NCBI GenBank assembly: GCA_030027265.1
Contig: JASENG010000009.1
Location: forward strand, 1 to 64,000
Source: Lysinibacillus fusiformis
Lineage (GTDB): Bacteria; Bacillota; Bacilli; Bacillales_A; Planococcaceae
Length of the DNA stretch: 64,000 nt
Reading direction: 5' to 3'
Positions 34,878 through 43,841 of this stretch are shown here, one piece after another. Positions within the stretch are counted from its first letter, which is position 1. Each line of letters begins with the position of its first letter. The notes beneath the pieces are model-generated. The model saw only the letters and a list, made by a program, of their open reading frames with translations. It made no database searches and was not told the DNA's origin. The position numbers and the translations under genes were made by a program.

Positions 34878-35441
34878 ATGAAAAAGATAATTCTTGCTAC
34901 ATTTTTATTTATATTTGCCACTTCTACAAGCGCCTTTGCTCATACGCACTTAGGCAGCTCTACGCCGGAGGATGGGCAAGTGGTGACCGAGCAACTTAGT
35001 GAAATTACGTTGAATTTTGAAGGGAAAATCGAACAAAGCAGTTCGTTTGAGTTAAATAATACGCAAGGGCAAAATATTCCTGTCGAAGAAATTTCCATAA
35101 ACGAAGGGGTTATGACGGGTACTTTGGCTAATCCATTGGAAAATGGAAACTATCTTGTAAACTATAGCATTATCGGTGCAGATGGCCACCTTATGGAAGG
35201 TGAGGTCTCTTTTTCGGTGAATGTTCCTGAATCTGAAGTTACATCTGAAGTATCAAATGAAACAGATCCAGTCGATCAAGAAGCAACTGAACAGGCAGAA
35301 CAAAGTAATGAACAAGCAACTTCCGAGCCGGCAGAGGCAACAGAGAGTGAGGAAGGAACATCTCCTGTCATTCCGGTAATCATTATTGTGTTATTAGTAG
35401 TCGTTATCGGGGCGTTCTTCATAATGCGAAGAAAAAAATAG
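34878..35441 (+). CDS. CopC-domain copper-binding surface protein
   Basis: 187 residues: signal peptide (1-22, cut at AFA-H) exposing an N-terminal His (HTHLGSSTPEDG), a CopC/YcnJ-N beta-sandwich with the DGH motif (IIGADGHLMEGEVSF), a Glu/Thr/Ser-rich spacer (about 118-160), and a C-terminal membrane anchor (VIPVIIIVLLVVVIGAFFIM) followed by RRKK. The exposed His and DGH are the copper ligands in CopC proteins. RBS GGAGGAG. Diverges from the two-component operon 168 bp away, which may control it. Confidence 0.88.
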   Translation: MKKIILATFLFIFATSTSAFAHTHLGSSTPEDGQVVTEQLSEITLNFEGKIEQSSSFELNNTQGQNIPVEEISINEGVMTGTLANPLENGNYLVNYSIIGADGHLMEGEVSFSVNVPESEVTSEVSNETDPVDQEATEQAEQSNEQATSEPAEATESEEGTSPVIPVIIIVLLVVVIGAFFIMRRKK

Positions 35442-35466
35442 CCGATAATTGTTTTGGATTATAGAA

Positions 35467-35503
35467 AAAACGCATTTTACCAAATGACAGTAAAATGCGT
35501 TTT
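35467..35503. terminator. Bidirectional terminator between copC-like gene and ileS
   Basis: AAAACGCATTTTAC/GTAAAATGCGTTTT perfect 14-bp stem with a 9-nt loop between convergent genes. Confidence 0.9.
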
Positions 35504-35511
35504 ATTTATTG

Positions 35512-38500
35512 CTAATTTAATTTCATCATATATTTTATCTCATGTTGATTCAGAATATATGTGATTGCAGATGGTCCATTGACCGCTTGAACAAATAAAA
35601 TATCCTTCACTAATACATTGGCTTTTATCAAGTTTTCAAATTTTCGGAGGAGCTTTTGGCAGTCTTCATCGCAATGGATTTGAAGTGTAATGTATTTTTC
35701 AATAGGGTAATTCAGTCTTTTTCGATGGTCCTGGATACAGCGGATCAAGTCTCGGATCTGTCCTTCCTCGATTAAATCCTCATTTAAAGCAGTATAAAGC
35801 AGTACTTTCAATCCTCCGTCTTCAGCAAGTGTGTAGCCATCTTTCAACTGAAAATCCGTTAACAAATAGGTTTGGGTTAATTCAACATTTTGGTCGGCTA
35901 ACTGAATTTCTAACCTTCCTTCTTCAAGAAATTTTCTCTTTTCTTCAGAAGCAAGATTTGCGACATATTTTTTTACTTCGTTCACGTGTTTACCGAATGC
36001 AGCACCAGCTGTTTTAAAGTTAAGCTTTAAATTTACTTCTTCCAAATTCTTCAAATTTTTTGTCCACCGTACCGCCTTTACATTAAGCTCCTCTTGAATG
36101 ATGGATTGATATTTCTCTAGTGGAGTATGCGAACAAATAATCATCTCTGCAAGGGGCTGTTTTACCTTCAAGTTCTTAACATTTCTAATGCTTCGACCAA
36201 GCTCAACGATTTTGAGTACCCTATTCATTTCTTCTTCCAAACGAGAATTAATAAATTCTCTATTCACTTTAGGATAGTCTTGCAAATGAACACTTACGCC
36301 ATGTAATTGCATATAGAGATCATCAGCAATGTAAGGCGTGAATGGTGCTGCTAATTTACATACCTCACTTAACACTTCGTGCAATGTATTGAAAGCTGCA
36401 CGTTTGTCTTCTGAGAAGCCTGATGCCCAAAAGCGTTGTCTGGATCTTCTTACATACCAGTTACTGACTTCCTCCACTAGGCTAGCAATTTCACGGCATG
36501 CTTGTGTAAACTGATAATCATTCATCAATCCAATTGTTTGATCGATTGTGCTGTGAAGTCTAGACAGGACCCATTCATCCATCTTGGTCTTTTTGCCAGT
36601 CTGTTTTGAATCAAAGGTAAAGTTATCGATAGAAGCATACAGCTGATAAAAGTTAAATGTATTTTCAAGCGTATCCAGTAATTTGGATTTCGCTTCCTGG
36701 ACAATTTTCGTTGAAAAGCGTTTCGGATTCCAAGGCGAGCTATCGACTAATAAGGCCCATCGTAATGCATCGGCTCCAAAAGCTTGCATGAGTTCAAGGG
36801 GGTCCAATGCATTCCCTTTGCTTTTGGACATTTTCTGTCCATGTTCATCTAAAACATGCCCTAAAGATAGGACGTTTTTATAAGGTGCCTTCCCGGTGTA
36901 AAGGGTTGAAACGGCTAGCAAGCTATAGAAGAATCCTCGGGTTTGGTCAATTCCTTCAATGACAACATCTGCCGGAAACTGTTTTTCAAATGCTTCTTGC
37001 GCAAAGGGGTAGTGATGCTGAGCGAAGGGCATTGAACCGCTGTCGAACCAGACATCAATAACTTCTGGTGTTCGTCTCATTTCGCTATGGCATTTTGGAC
37101 ATGTACAAAGGACGTCATCCATATAAGGTTTGTGTAATTCCAGATTTCCCGTCGGCTGCTCTGTGGCCAACTTTCTTAGCTCTTCTAAACTTCCAGGTGA
37201 AACTTCGTGTTGGCAGGCTGTACAAATCCACACATTTAATGGCGTCCCCCAATAACGATTTCGACTAATATTCCAATCCACGACATTTTCTAGGAAGTTT
37301 CCAAATCGACCCTCTTTAATATGTTCAGGGTACCAAGTGACAGTCGCATTATTTTTTAGCAATTGCTTTTTAAGAGACGACATTTTGATAAACCAGCTAT
37401 CTGTTGCGTAGTAGAGCAAAGGTGAATCACAACGCCAACAGTGGGGATAGCTATGGTCGTATTTTTCTTTATGGTAAAGGGTATTTGAAGCAGCTAACAA
37501 TTTGATGATTTCGACATCGCACTCTTTCACAAATTGTCCCTGTAAATCAGCAACTTCAGCAGTATATCTTCCTTGATGATCGACTACGTTCACAAAGGAG
37601 AGGCCATTTTCCTGAACAGTCCGATAATCATCCTCCCCATAAGCTGGAGCGATATGAACAATCCCGGTTCCGCTAGTTTCTGTAACATACTCCGCCATTA
37701 CTACGATATGTCCTTTTTCGATCGTTACATAATTAAAGGGCGGTTGGTAGGCTGCTCCTTCAAATTCAGTTCCTTGATGTTCACTAATGACTCTTCCTTC
37801 TGTACCGACTACTGTTGATAACAGAGATTTTGCTACAATAAGCGTCTCGCCATTGCATTCAACTTTTGCATAAGTCAGGTTAGGGTTCATGGCAAGTGCG
37901 ACATTTGCAGGCAGCGTCCATGGTGTTGTGGTCCAGCCTAGGAAATATTCATCCGCATCTAAACGTTTGAATTTGACTGTGGCAGATAAATCTTTGACAT
38001 CCTTATATCCTTGAGCAACTTCATGTGAACTTAAGGACGTTTGGCAGCTTGGGCAATAGGGTGAAACACGGTGGCCTTTATAAAGCATTTGGTCTTGATG
38101 AATTTTACTGAGAATATGCCACACACTTTCGATATACTCGTTGCTCAATGTTAAATAGGGCGCATCAAGGTCTACCCAATAGCCAAGTTCTTTTGTGAAT
38201 GACCGCCAAATTTTTTCGTAGGTGAACACACTTTCTTTGCATTTTTCAATAAATGGCTCTATCCCGAAACGCTCAATTTCTTGTTTGCCCGAGATGCCAA
38301 GCTGCTTTTCAACACCTAATTCAACGGGTAATCCATGGGTATCCCAGCCTGCTTTCCGTTCAACTAAGTATCCTTGCATCGTTTTGTAGCGAGCTACTAC
38401 ATCTTTAACGGTTCTGCCTAAAGCGTGGCCAACATGTGGTAAGCCGTTAGCAGTAGGGGGGCCTTCATAAAAAACAAAGGGTACACTTTCTTTACGGTTT

Positions 38501-38583
38501 TGAATGGATTTTTCAAAAATCTTCTCAGATTCCCAAAACTGCCGTATTCTTTGTTCTCGGTGCTGCATTGATTCTTTACCCAT
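35512..38583 (-). CDS. ileS: Isoleucyl-tRNA synthetase, type 2
   Basis: Charges tRNA-Ile. The 1,023-residue protein is a class I synthetase with HVGH ([14 protein letters not shown], near residue 50) and KMSKS ([14 protein letters not shown]). Segments such as [30 protein letters not shown] and [14 protein letters not shown] are those of the eukaryote-like type 2 enzymes, the form that is naturally resistant to mupirocin; type 1 enzymes have a different C-terminal zinc region. The start at 38583 ([11 protein letters not shown]) is 10 bp after AGGAGG, whereas the ATG at 38592 is only 1 bp away. A T-box leader controls it. Confidence 0.93.
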   Translation of the reverse strand: MGKESMQHREQRIRQFWESEKIFEKSIQNRKESVPFVFYEGPPTANGLPHVGHALGRTVKDVVARYKTMQGYLVERKAGWDTHGLPVELGVEKQLGISGKQEIERFGIEPFIEKCKESVFTYEKIWRSFTKELGYWVDLDAPYLTLSNEYIESVWHILSKIHQDQMLYKGHRVSPYCPSCQTSLSSHEVAQGYKDVKDLSATVKFKRLDADEYFLGWTTTPWTLPANVALAMNPNLTYAKVECNGETLIVAKSLLSTVVGTEGRVISEHQGTEFEGAAYQPPFNYVTIEKGHIVVMAEYVTETSGTGIVHIAPAYGEDDYRTVQENGLSFVNVVDHQGRYTAEVADLQGQFVKECDVEIIKLLAASNTLYHKEKYDHSYPHCWRCDSPLLYYATDSWFIKMSSLKKQLLKNNATVTWYPEHIKEGRFGNFLENVVDWNISRNRYWGTPLNVWICTACQHEVSPGSLEELRKLATEQPTGNLELHKPYMDDVLCTCPKCHSEMRRTPEVIDVWFDSGSMPFAQHHYPFAQEAFEKQFPADVVIEGIDQTRGFFYSLLAVSTLYTGKAPYKNVLSLGHVLDEHGQKMSKSKGNALDPLELMQAFGADALRWALLVDSSPWNPKRFSTKIVQEAKSKLLDTLENTFNFYQLYASIDNFTFDSKQTGKKTKMDEWVLSRLHSTIDQTIGLMNDYQFTQACREIASLVEEVSNWYVRRSRQRFWASGFSEDKRAAFNTLHEVLSEVCKLAAPFTPYIADDLYMQLHGVSVHLQDYPKVNREFINSRLEEEMNRVLKIVELGRSIRNVKNLKVKQPLAEMIICSHTPLEKYQSIIQEELNVKAVRWTKNLKNLEEVNLKLNFKTAGAAFGKHVNEVKKYVANLASEEKRKFLEEGRLEIQLADQNVELTQTYLLTDFQLKDGYTLAEDGGLKVLLYTALNEDLIEEGQIRDLIRCIQDHRKRLNYPIEKYITLQIHCDEDCQKLLRKFENLIKANVLVKDILFVQAVNGPSAITYILNQHEIKYMMKLN

Positions 38584-38623
38584 AAAAGTCATTCCTCCTA
38601 TACATTTTGTATAAAAGGCATAC

Positions 38624-38890
38624 AAAAAACCCCGTCCCAAGCAAGGGACGGGGTTAACCGCGATACCACCCTAATTCTATTGAATCCGCTCCAATAGCAC
38701 TTAGCAACGTACAATCATACGTGTTCTTTTTAACGGTAGACACCCGGGCTCGCTTACTGAATTTCAGCTAACCTTCTCAGAGAGGATTTTCATGCAGCAC
38801 TTGAACACTGACTTTCACCAAAATGTCAGCTCTCTGGGGAACAAGAAGAAACACTACTTTTTCTCATCAACGAATTTGTATGCTTTTATT
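38624..38890 (-). ncRNA. T-box leader (tRNA-Ile-sensing riboswitch)
   Basis: On the minus strand: Stem I with specifier AUC (Ile; 38787-38785) following GAAA, the T-box sequence AGGGTGGTATCGCG (38677-38664 region), and a strong terminator AACCCCGTCCC/GGGACGGGGTT plus T-run (38656-38624). Uncharged tRNA-Ile would favour the antiterminator and ileS expression. Confidence 0.95.
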
Positions 38891-38897
38891 GAAACAT

Positions 38898-38926
38898 ATT
38901 GTATGCGAATGAAAGAATTTTGTCAA
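38898..38926 (-). promoter_or_regulatory. ileS promoter
   Basis: Minus strand TTGACA (38926-38921), 17-bp spacer, TACAAT (38903-38898), directly upstream of the T-box leader. Confidence 0.85.
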
Positions 38927-39041
38927 TATTAAAATTTTTAAATCCGATCATATCTGAGAGAGGGGATTTCATGAATACGACTTAACTGGATATTTATGTT
39001 AAAATAAGCTTTAAAAATTATGTAAATTAGAGGTGCTGGCT

Positions 39042-39416
39042 GTGAGGGATATACAAGCTTATTTAAGTAAATTTCAAAAAGATATGAACTGGGAAATTTC
39101 CGAAGAAAATTATAAGGAATCAAAAGCGTCGTTGCTGCATAACTATATGCTGCTAACTACAGAAGTCAGTGAGGTTGCGGAAGAATTTAGATCTATTTTT
39201 AATAAAACATATCGGATGGTAAACAACGATGGTTTGAATGAAGAAGACGCATTCAAAATAGCGAAAGACCTGCATAAAGAGAACATTGGGAAAGAATTAT
39301 CAGATTGTATCGCCTACTTAGTGAAATTTGCAAACTATCTCGATATTGATTTAGAAGATAGTTTTTATAAAAAGATGGAGGAAGTCAAATTGAGAGTAAA
39401 TAAAGATCAACGATAA
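39042..39416 (+). CDS. MazG-like NTP pyrophosphohydrolase
   Basis: About 124 residues, an all-alpha protein of the MazG/dUTPase-alpha superfamily with the metal-binding EVSEVAEEFR helix (Glu-x-x-Glu near residue 45) and GKELSDCIAYLVKFANYLDIDL (E-x-x-D). It probably cleaves non-canonical NTPs to NMP and pyrophosphate. A GTG at 39042 is chosen because AGAGGTG lies 7 bp upstream; GTG at 39033 is too close. First of four plus-strand genes that look like housecleaning or metabolite enzymes. Confidence 0.82.
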   Translation: MRDIQAYLSKFQKDMNWEISEENYKESKASLLHNYMLLTTEVSEVAEEFRSIFNKTYRMVNNDGLNEEDAFKIAKDLHKENIGKELSDCIAYLVKFANYLDIDLEDSFYKKMEEVKLRVNKDQR

Positions 39417-39468
39417 CTCAATTGAAATGCATTAAGCCCGACAATTTCTTGATAAGGATGTGCAGATT

Positions 39469-40164
39469 ATGATCAAAGCTGTAATCTTCGACTTAGATGG
39501 TACGTTGCTTAATCGGGATGCTTCTGTTCATAAATTTATAGCATCTCAGTATGATCGGTTGAATGAATGGATAGGGAAAATCCCAAAAGAAAAGTACATA
39601 TCGAGATTTATAGAGTTGGATTGTCGAGGGTACGTCTGGAAAGATAAAGTATATCAACAAATGGTTGAGGAATTCAAAATTACTGAAATATCTTGGGAAA
39701 GGTTGCTGGAAGATTATCAGAGCGAGTTTTATCAAAGTTGCGTCCCTTTTACGAATGTTCTCAGTACACTAGAAAGTTTAAGGAGTCATTCCATTAAATT
39801 GGGGATGATTACTAATGGGAAAGGCCAGTTCCAAATGGATAATATCAAAGCTTTAGGCATTGAAAACTATTTTGATGCGATACTTATATCTGAATGGGAA
39901 GGAGTGAAAAAACCTAACCCGGATATTTTCCTAAAAGCACTTGATCGGATGAATGTGTCCCCGCTAGAAAGTATGTACGTAGGGGATCATCCTGAAAATG
40001 ATGTTATAGCTGCCAAGAATGTTGGAATGGCCGGTGTGTGGAAAAAAGATTTTCAATGGAAAAATGTTGAGGCAGACTACATAGTTGAAGACTTAAAAGA
40101 AGTACTATTAATCATACAAGAATTAAATGGAACGAAAAGCTTGGGGGAGATTAAGTGGCAATAA
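39469..40164 (+). CDS. HAD-superfamily hydrolase
   Basis: 231 residues with all HAD motifs: DLDGT (Asp10 nucleophile, motif I: FDLDGTLLNRD), TNGK (motif II), KKPNPDIF lysine (motif III) and GDHPENDV (motif IV). Alpha-helical cap domain between I and II places it among phosphoglycolate-phosphatase-like enzymes. The ATG at 39469 follows AAGGATG. Ends inside the Nudix gene (10-bp overlap). Substrate unknown. Confidence 0.9.
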   Translation: MIKAVIFDLDGTLLNRDASVHKFIASQYDRLNEWIGKIPKEKYISRFIELDCRGYVWKDKVYQQMVEEFKITEISWERLLEDYQSEFYQSCVPFTNVLSTLESLRSHSIKLGMITNGKGQFQMDNIKALGIENYFDAILISEWEGVKKPNPDIFLKALDRMNVSPLESMYVGDHPENDVIAAKNVGMAGVWKKDFQWKNVEADYIVEDLKEVLLIIQELNGTKSLGEIKWQ

Positions 40165-40619
40165 GAAATTCAGCAAAAGCAGTGATTGTTCAGGATGAGA
40201 AGCTATTGGCGATTAAAAAGGAAGACAAAGAAGGCTGCTATTATATTTTGCCTGGCGGCGGTCAAGAGCACGGAGAAAATCTTCATCAAACCTTGAAGCG
40301 AGAATGTATAGAGGAGATTAATGCAGTGATTGAAATCGGCGACTTAATCTTTTTACGGGAATACATCGGGAAAAATCATGAGCATTTTGAATTTGATTCA
40401 GAAGTGCATCAAACGGAATATATGTTTTTATGCAATATTAAAGAAGGAAGCAACAAAATCGGCAATGGAAGCATCCCTGATGAAGGGCAAATTGGTGTGG
40501 AATGGTTGCCGCTATCAGAAATTTTAAGCTTCAGACTTTACCCGCAAACAATGCGAAAGTACATAATCGATTATATGTCCGGTAAGGAGCGGCCTGTATA
40601 TTTAGGGGATATTAATTAA
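40155..40619 (+). CDS. Nudix hydrolase
   Basis: 154 residues. The Nudix box is GGGQEHGENLHQTLKRECIE followed by E (about 38-58: G-x5-E-x7-R-E-x-x-E-E). GTG start at 40155 after TTGGGGGAG, overlapping the HAD gene stop. It hydrolyses a nucleoside diphosphate linked to another group; specificity cannot be read. Confidence 0.88.
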   Translation: MAIRNSAKAVIVQDEKLLAIKKEDKEGCYYILPGGGQEHGENLHQTLKRECIEEINAVIEIGDLIFLREYIGKNHEHFEFDSEVHQTEYMFLCNIKEGSNKIGNGSIPDEGQIGVEWLPLSEILSFRLYPQTMRKYIIDYMSGKERPVYLGDIN

Positions 40620-40642
40620 TTCATAGAGTATGGAGGTCTTCA

Positions 40643-41170
40643 GTGAAAAGGATTGCGATTATTGGTTCAGGCGGCTCAGGAAAATCTACATTAGCTAGAA
40701 AGCTAGGCGAATACTTGACGATTGAAGTCTTTCATATGGATGCGCTATTTTGGAAATCCGGATGGGTGGGTGCTTCTAGGGATGAACAGATATTGGTTCA
40801 AAGTGAGCTGGTGGAACAGGAGAGCTGGATTTTTGATGGAAATTATGGAGGAACAATGGATATCCGCTTAAACAAAGCTGACACAATTATCTTTCTGGAT
40901 ATTCCAAGAACGATTTGCGCGTATCGACTCCTGAAACGGAGATTTCAATATAGAAATAAGACCCGTCCCGATATGGCAGCAGGCTGCAATGAAAAGCTTG
41001 ACTTAGAATTTATAAAATGGGTATGGGCCTATCCTAAAACAAAGAAACCGATTATTTTGAAGAAATTGGAATCCTTATCGAAGGTAAAAGAAACAATCAT
41101 CTTAACTTCACCAGGTGAGGTGGAGCAGTTTTTGCGTAAAATAAAAACTAAACATCTTAATTCCTTTTGA
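40643..41170 (+). CDS. P-loop kinase-like ATPase (topology-modulation/FlaR-type)
   Basis: 175 residues. Walker A GSGGSGKST (8-16), then the family motif HMDALFWKSGWVG and FDGNYGGTMDIRLNKADTIIFLD, with lid region RRFQYRNKTRPD. These features match proteins annotated as topology-modulation or adenylate-kinase-like. GTG start at 40643 after TGGAGG. Likely phosphorylates a small molecule; function not established. Confidence 0.83.
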   Translation: MKRIAIIGSGGSGKSTLARKLGEYLTIEVFHMDALFWKSGWVGASRDEQILVQSELVEQESWIFDGNYGGTMDIRLNKADTIIFLDIPRTICAYRLLKRRFQYRNKTRPDMAAGCNEKLDLEFIKWVWAYPKTKKPIILKKLESLSKVKETIILTSPGEVEQFLRKIKTKHLNSF

Positions 41171-41202
41171 AAGGATTGCAGTAAAAGAATCCTTCCTTAC
41201 TT

Positions 41203-41233
41203 AGACTGAATCGAATGAGATTCGGTCTTTTTT
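41203..41233 (+). terminator. Terminator after the MazG-HAD-Nudix-kinase cluster
   Basis: AGACTGAATC/GATTCGGTCT stem with a short loop and T-run. Confidence 0.85.
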
Positions 41234-41341
41234 GTGTCTATGCATTAATAGGAACATTAAGATAAAAAAATAGGAACGGCTTCCTATTAAGATATCGCTC
41301 TAATAAGAGACTCAAAGATAATAAGATAGGAAGGTATGGTG

Positions 41342-41482
41342 ATGTTTATTCCCTTAAATATTTTAGATAATAAATATATCTTTTATATGCCATTTGTCTT
41401 TGGCGATAATTGACTGAACTTTAAAATTCCGATATCTGAAAACGAAGAAATACAATTTAATCCAGATATTGTAAAGGTATAA
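41342..41482 (+). pseudogene. Small ORF interrupted by an in-frame TGA
   Basis: ATG at 41342 after AGGAAGG begins a 46-codon frame (NILDNKYIFYMPFVFGDN then, after TGA at 41411-41413, LNFKIPISENEEIQFNPDIV) ended by TAA at 41480. A terminator follows at once. It looks like a small gene inactivated by a point mutation. Family not recognised. Confidence 0.5.
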
Positions 41483-41505
41483 ACATTAAAATTAATCTTG
41501 TCTAT

Positions 41506-41531
41506 AAAAGGGTGTAAAACCCTATTTTTTT
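41506..41531 (+). terminator. Terminator of the small broken ORF
   Basis: AGGGT/ACCCT stem with a GTAAA loop followed by ATTTTTTT. Isolates the folE operon from upstream transcription. Confidence 0.65.
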
Positions 41532-41645
41532 AACCCTGAAACCATTACTTTTTACCTTGAAATGTTTTATGGAAAATAGAGCCAAAAGTAATGAGTTTGC
41601 AAATTTTTATATTAAAACATTATTGAAGATGGAGGAATTAACGAC

Positions 41646-42257
41646 ATGCTAGATACAGTAAAAATGATTGAACTTCAATCTGAAGTAGATGATAGACAGC
41701 CACAAAATCGAGTAATTGAAGAAGCAATGCGTACAATTCTTTCGGAATTGGGGGAAGATGTAACACGCGAAGGCCTTTTGGATACACCGAAACGCGTAGC
41801 GAAAATGTACCGAGAGGTTTTTTGTGGGATTGGAGTTGATCCTGAAACTGCACTAACTACAACGTTTGCCGAAGATTATGAAGGAATTGTGACAGTTAAA
41901 GATATAACTTTTTACACATTCTGTGAACATCATATTATTCCATTCTTTGGAAAAGTGCATATTGGCTACATTCCTAATGGTCGTGTAGTCGGCTTATCAA
42001 AATTTGCTAGATTGGTAGAATTGACAGCCCAGCGACCACAAGTACAAGAACGAATGACTACACAAATTGCCAATGCAATTGAAACTGTGCTGCAGCCTAA
42101 AGGAGTAATCGTCACATTGGAAGCAGAGCATCTATGTATGTGTGCCAGAGGAATTAAAAAACCTGGAACAAAAACTGTAACAACAATCAAAAAGGGATTA
42201 TTTGCAGAACAGGTATCTTTATGTGAAGAATTCGAAAGATCAATTTCAAGAAACTAG
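41646..42257 (+). CDS. folE: GTP cyclohydrolase I
   Basis: Converts GTP to 7,8-dihydroneopterin triphosphate, the first step of pterin synthesis. The 203-residue protein has the full FolE-I core: EGLLDTPKRVAKMY (42-55), zinc/active-site FCEHH (92-96) with Cys93, FFGKVHIGYIPN, SKFARLVELTAQRPQVQERM, and HLCMCARG (162-169) with Cys164. RBS GGAGGAA. It heads a densely packed operon whose next two genes are a PTPS and an SDR rather than folate genes, suggesting it feeds a biopterin-type pathway. It may be additional to a housekeeping folE elsewhere. Confidence 0.96.
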   Translation: MLDTVKMIELQSEVDDRQPQNRVIEEAMRTILSELGEDVTREGLLDTPKRVAKMYREVFCGIGVDPETALTTTFAEDYEGIVTVKDITFYTFCEHHIIPFFGKVHIGYIPNGRVVGLSKFARLVELTAQRPQVQERMTTQIANAIETVLQPKGVIVTLEAEHLCMCARGIKKPGTKTVTTIKKGLFAEQVSLCEEFERSISRN

Positions 42258-42275
42258 AAAAAGGAGGGAGTTCAA

Positions 42276-43100
42276 ATGCTTTATTTGTCAAGGAGAGTAG
42301 ACTTTTCAGCCACTCATACATATAACAATCCAACTTGGAGTAAAGAACGTAACCAAGCTGTATTTGGAAAATGCAATAAACCAAATGGCCATGGTCATGA
42401 CTACAAGCTTGAAGTTATGGTGAGAGGAAAATTAGACATTAAATCGGGAATTGTTGTAAACACAACGGAAATTAAACGAATTGTGAATGACTTTTTGACA
42501 ATCGAACTTGATGGAAAGTTCTTAGATAGAGAACATCCCAACTTTATTCAAAATATACCGACAACAGAGAATATAGTGAACTATATCTGGGAATCTCTTG
42601 AGAATAAATTCGAGGGATGTGAGCTGTACCAATTGCGTCTGCATGAAAATCATTATTTAAGTGCTGAAAGGAAGATTAATAATATGACTTATTTGACTAG
42701 ACAGTACCATTTGTGTGCTGCTCATAGACTTCATAGTATCCATTTAACGGATGAAGAAAATCTTAAAATATTTGGAAAGTGCAATAATCCAAATGGCCAT
42801 GGTCACAACTATTACGTAGATGTTCAAGTAAAAGGAACACCTTCTAAAGAAACTGGCATGATTATGAATCTAGCAGAGCTTGATGAAATTGTAGAGCTTG
42901 AAATTATGGAGAAGTTCGACCATATGAATCTTAATTTAGATACCGAGGAATTTAAAGAATTAAATCCTACTTCTGAAGTTGTGGCAATGGTGTTTTATAA
43001 CTTATTAAAAGCGCATATCCCAAACTTGCATAAAGTCGGTATATGGGAAACGGAAAAAAACTATTTTGAATACTTGGGTGAGGATGAATATGGTATTTAA
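42276..43100 (+). CDS. Tandem-fused 6-pyruvoyl-tetrahydropterin synthase (two PTPS/QueD domains)
   Basis: Two full PTPS domains in one 274-residue chain (about 1-135 and 138-274). Domain 1 has Cys33 in GKCNKPNGHGH, zinc ligands His14, His39, His41, and PTTEN; domain 2 has Cys169 in GKCNNPNGHGH, His150, His175, His177, FDHMNLN (215-221) and PTSEV. Both keep catalytic Cys and zinc ligands, so both may be active. The reaction is removal of triphosphate from dihydroneopterin triphosphate to give 6-pyruvoyl-tetrahydropterin (or carboxy-tetrahydropterin in QueD). RBS AAGGAGGGAG; 18 bp after folE. PTPS is normally a single ~120-140-residue subunit, so the fusion is unusual. Confidence 0.9.
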   Translation: MLYLSRRVDFSATHTYNNPTWSKERNQAVFGKCNKPNGHGHDYKLEVMVRGKLDIKSGIVVNTTEIKRIVNDFLTIELDGKFLDREHPNFIQNIPTTENIVNYIWESLENKFEGCELYQLRLHENHYLSAERKINNMTYLTRQYHLCAAHRLHSIHLTDEENLKIFGKCNNPNGHGHNYYVDVQVKGTPSKETGMIMNLAELDEIVELEIMEKFDHMNLNLDTEEFKELNPTSEVVAMVFYNLLKAHIPNLHKVGIWETEKNYFEYLGEDEYGI

Positions 43101-43821
43101 TTCGAAAAGTCTGAAGGGAAAAAACATTGCAATTACTGGTGCTACGAAGGGCATTGGCAGAGCGGCAGCAGAGTTGCTAGCTTCTCTTGGTGCGAATTTA
43201 CTGATAGGTGCAAGAAGCGAAACTGAATTACGAGAGCTAACAGCTTTACTGACTAACGATTCCGGCAAGATTGTATATCTACATCTAGATGTCGAAAAAG
43301 AGAATTCTATTATTGAGTTTCTTAATCTAGGAATAACAAAACTAGGAAAAATTGATGCACTGATCAACTCTGCTGGATATGGTTCATTTGATTCCTTTTT
43401 AGATACGGGAACAAAAGAGTTTGATCGAATGATTTCTGTTAATTTAAGAGGAACCTTTTTAACTTCAAGACATTTCGCTAAGCATATGGTTGAAAATAAG
43501 CGCGGACAAATTATTAATATTAATTCAATTGCAGGAAATACAGCTCTTGAAGGAAATTCTGGCTATTCTGCATCAAAATTTGGTCTTCTTGGATTAACGA
43601 AAGTAATGCAATTAGAGTTGAGAAAGCAAGGAGTATATGTAACATCCATACTTCCTGGCTCTACAAATACGCCATTTTGGGATCATATTGACAATCACCC
43701 GGATAGAACGAAAATGATTCCACAAGAAACTATTGCACTCCACATTGCTGCAATCTTATGTCAGCCTGACGGAGCTGTAGTAGAAGAAGTAACTATTACA
43801 CCACCTTTGGGGGTACTTTGA
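43090..43821 (+). CDS. Short-chain dehydrogenase/reductase, possible sepiapterin-type reductase
   Basis: 243 residues, classical SDR: cofactor motif TGATKGIG (about 15-22), INSAGYG, catalytic Ser in INSIAG, and YSASK (Tyr-x3-Lys). The R in GARSE suggests NADPH. The C-terminal SILPGSTNTPFWD and PDGAVVEEVTITPPLG match 3-ketoacyl-reductase-like SDRs, so fold alone does not fix the substrate. It overlaps the PTPS gene by 11 bp; following FolE and PTPS, reduction of 6-pyruvoyl-tetrahydropterin to a biopterin is the contextual guess. The ATG at 43090 follows GGGTGAGG. Confidence 0.85.
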   Translation: MVFNSKSLKGKNIAITGATKGIGRAAAELLASLGANLLIGARSETELRELTALLTNDSGKIVYLHLDVEKENSIIEFLNLGITKLGKIDALINSAGYGSFDSFLDTGTKEFDRMISVNLRGTFLTSRHFAKHMVENKRGQIININSIAGNTALEGNSGYSASKFGLLGLTKVMQLELRKQGVYVTSILPGSTNTPFWDHIDNHPDRTKMIPQETIALHIAAILCQPDGAVVEEVTITPPLGVL

Positions 43822-43841
43822 ATTAAGGAGTGGACGGTTAA

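Noticed and set aside
41342-41482. Selenocysteine readthrough of the TGA at 41411
   Set aside because: No SECIS-like hairpin follows and no selenoprotein family matches; a point mutation is simpler.
41646-43100. Folate or queuosine operon
   Set aside because: folB/folK/folP and queC/queE/queF are absent; the third gene is an SDR and the following genes are unrelated to both pathways.
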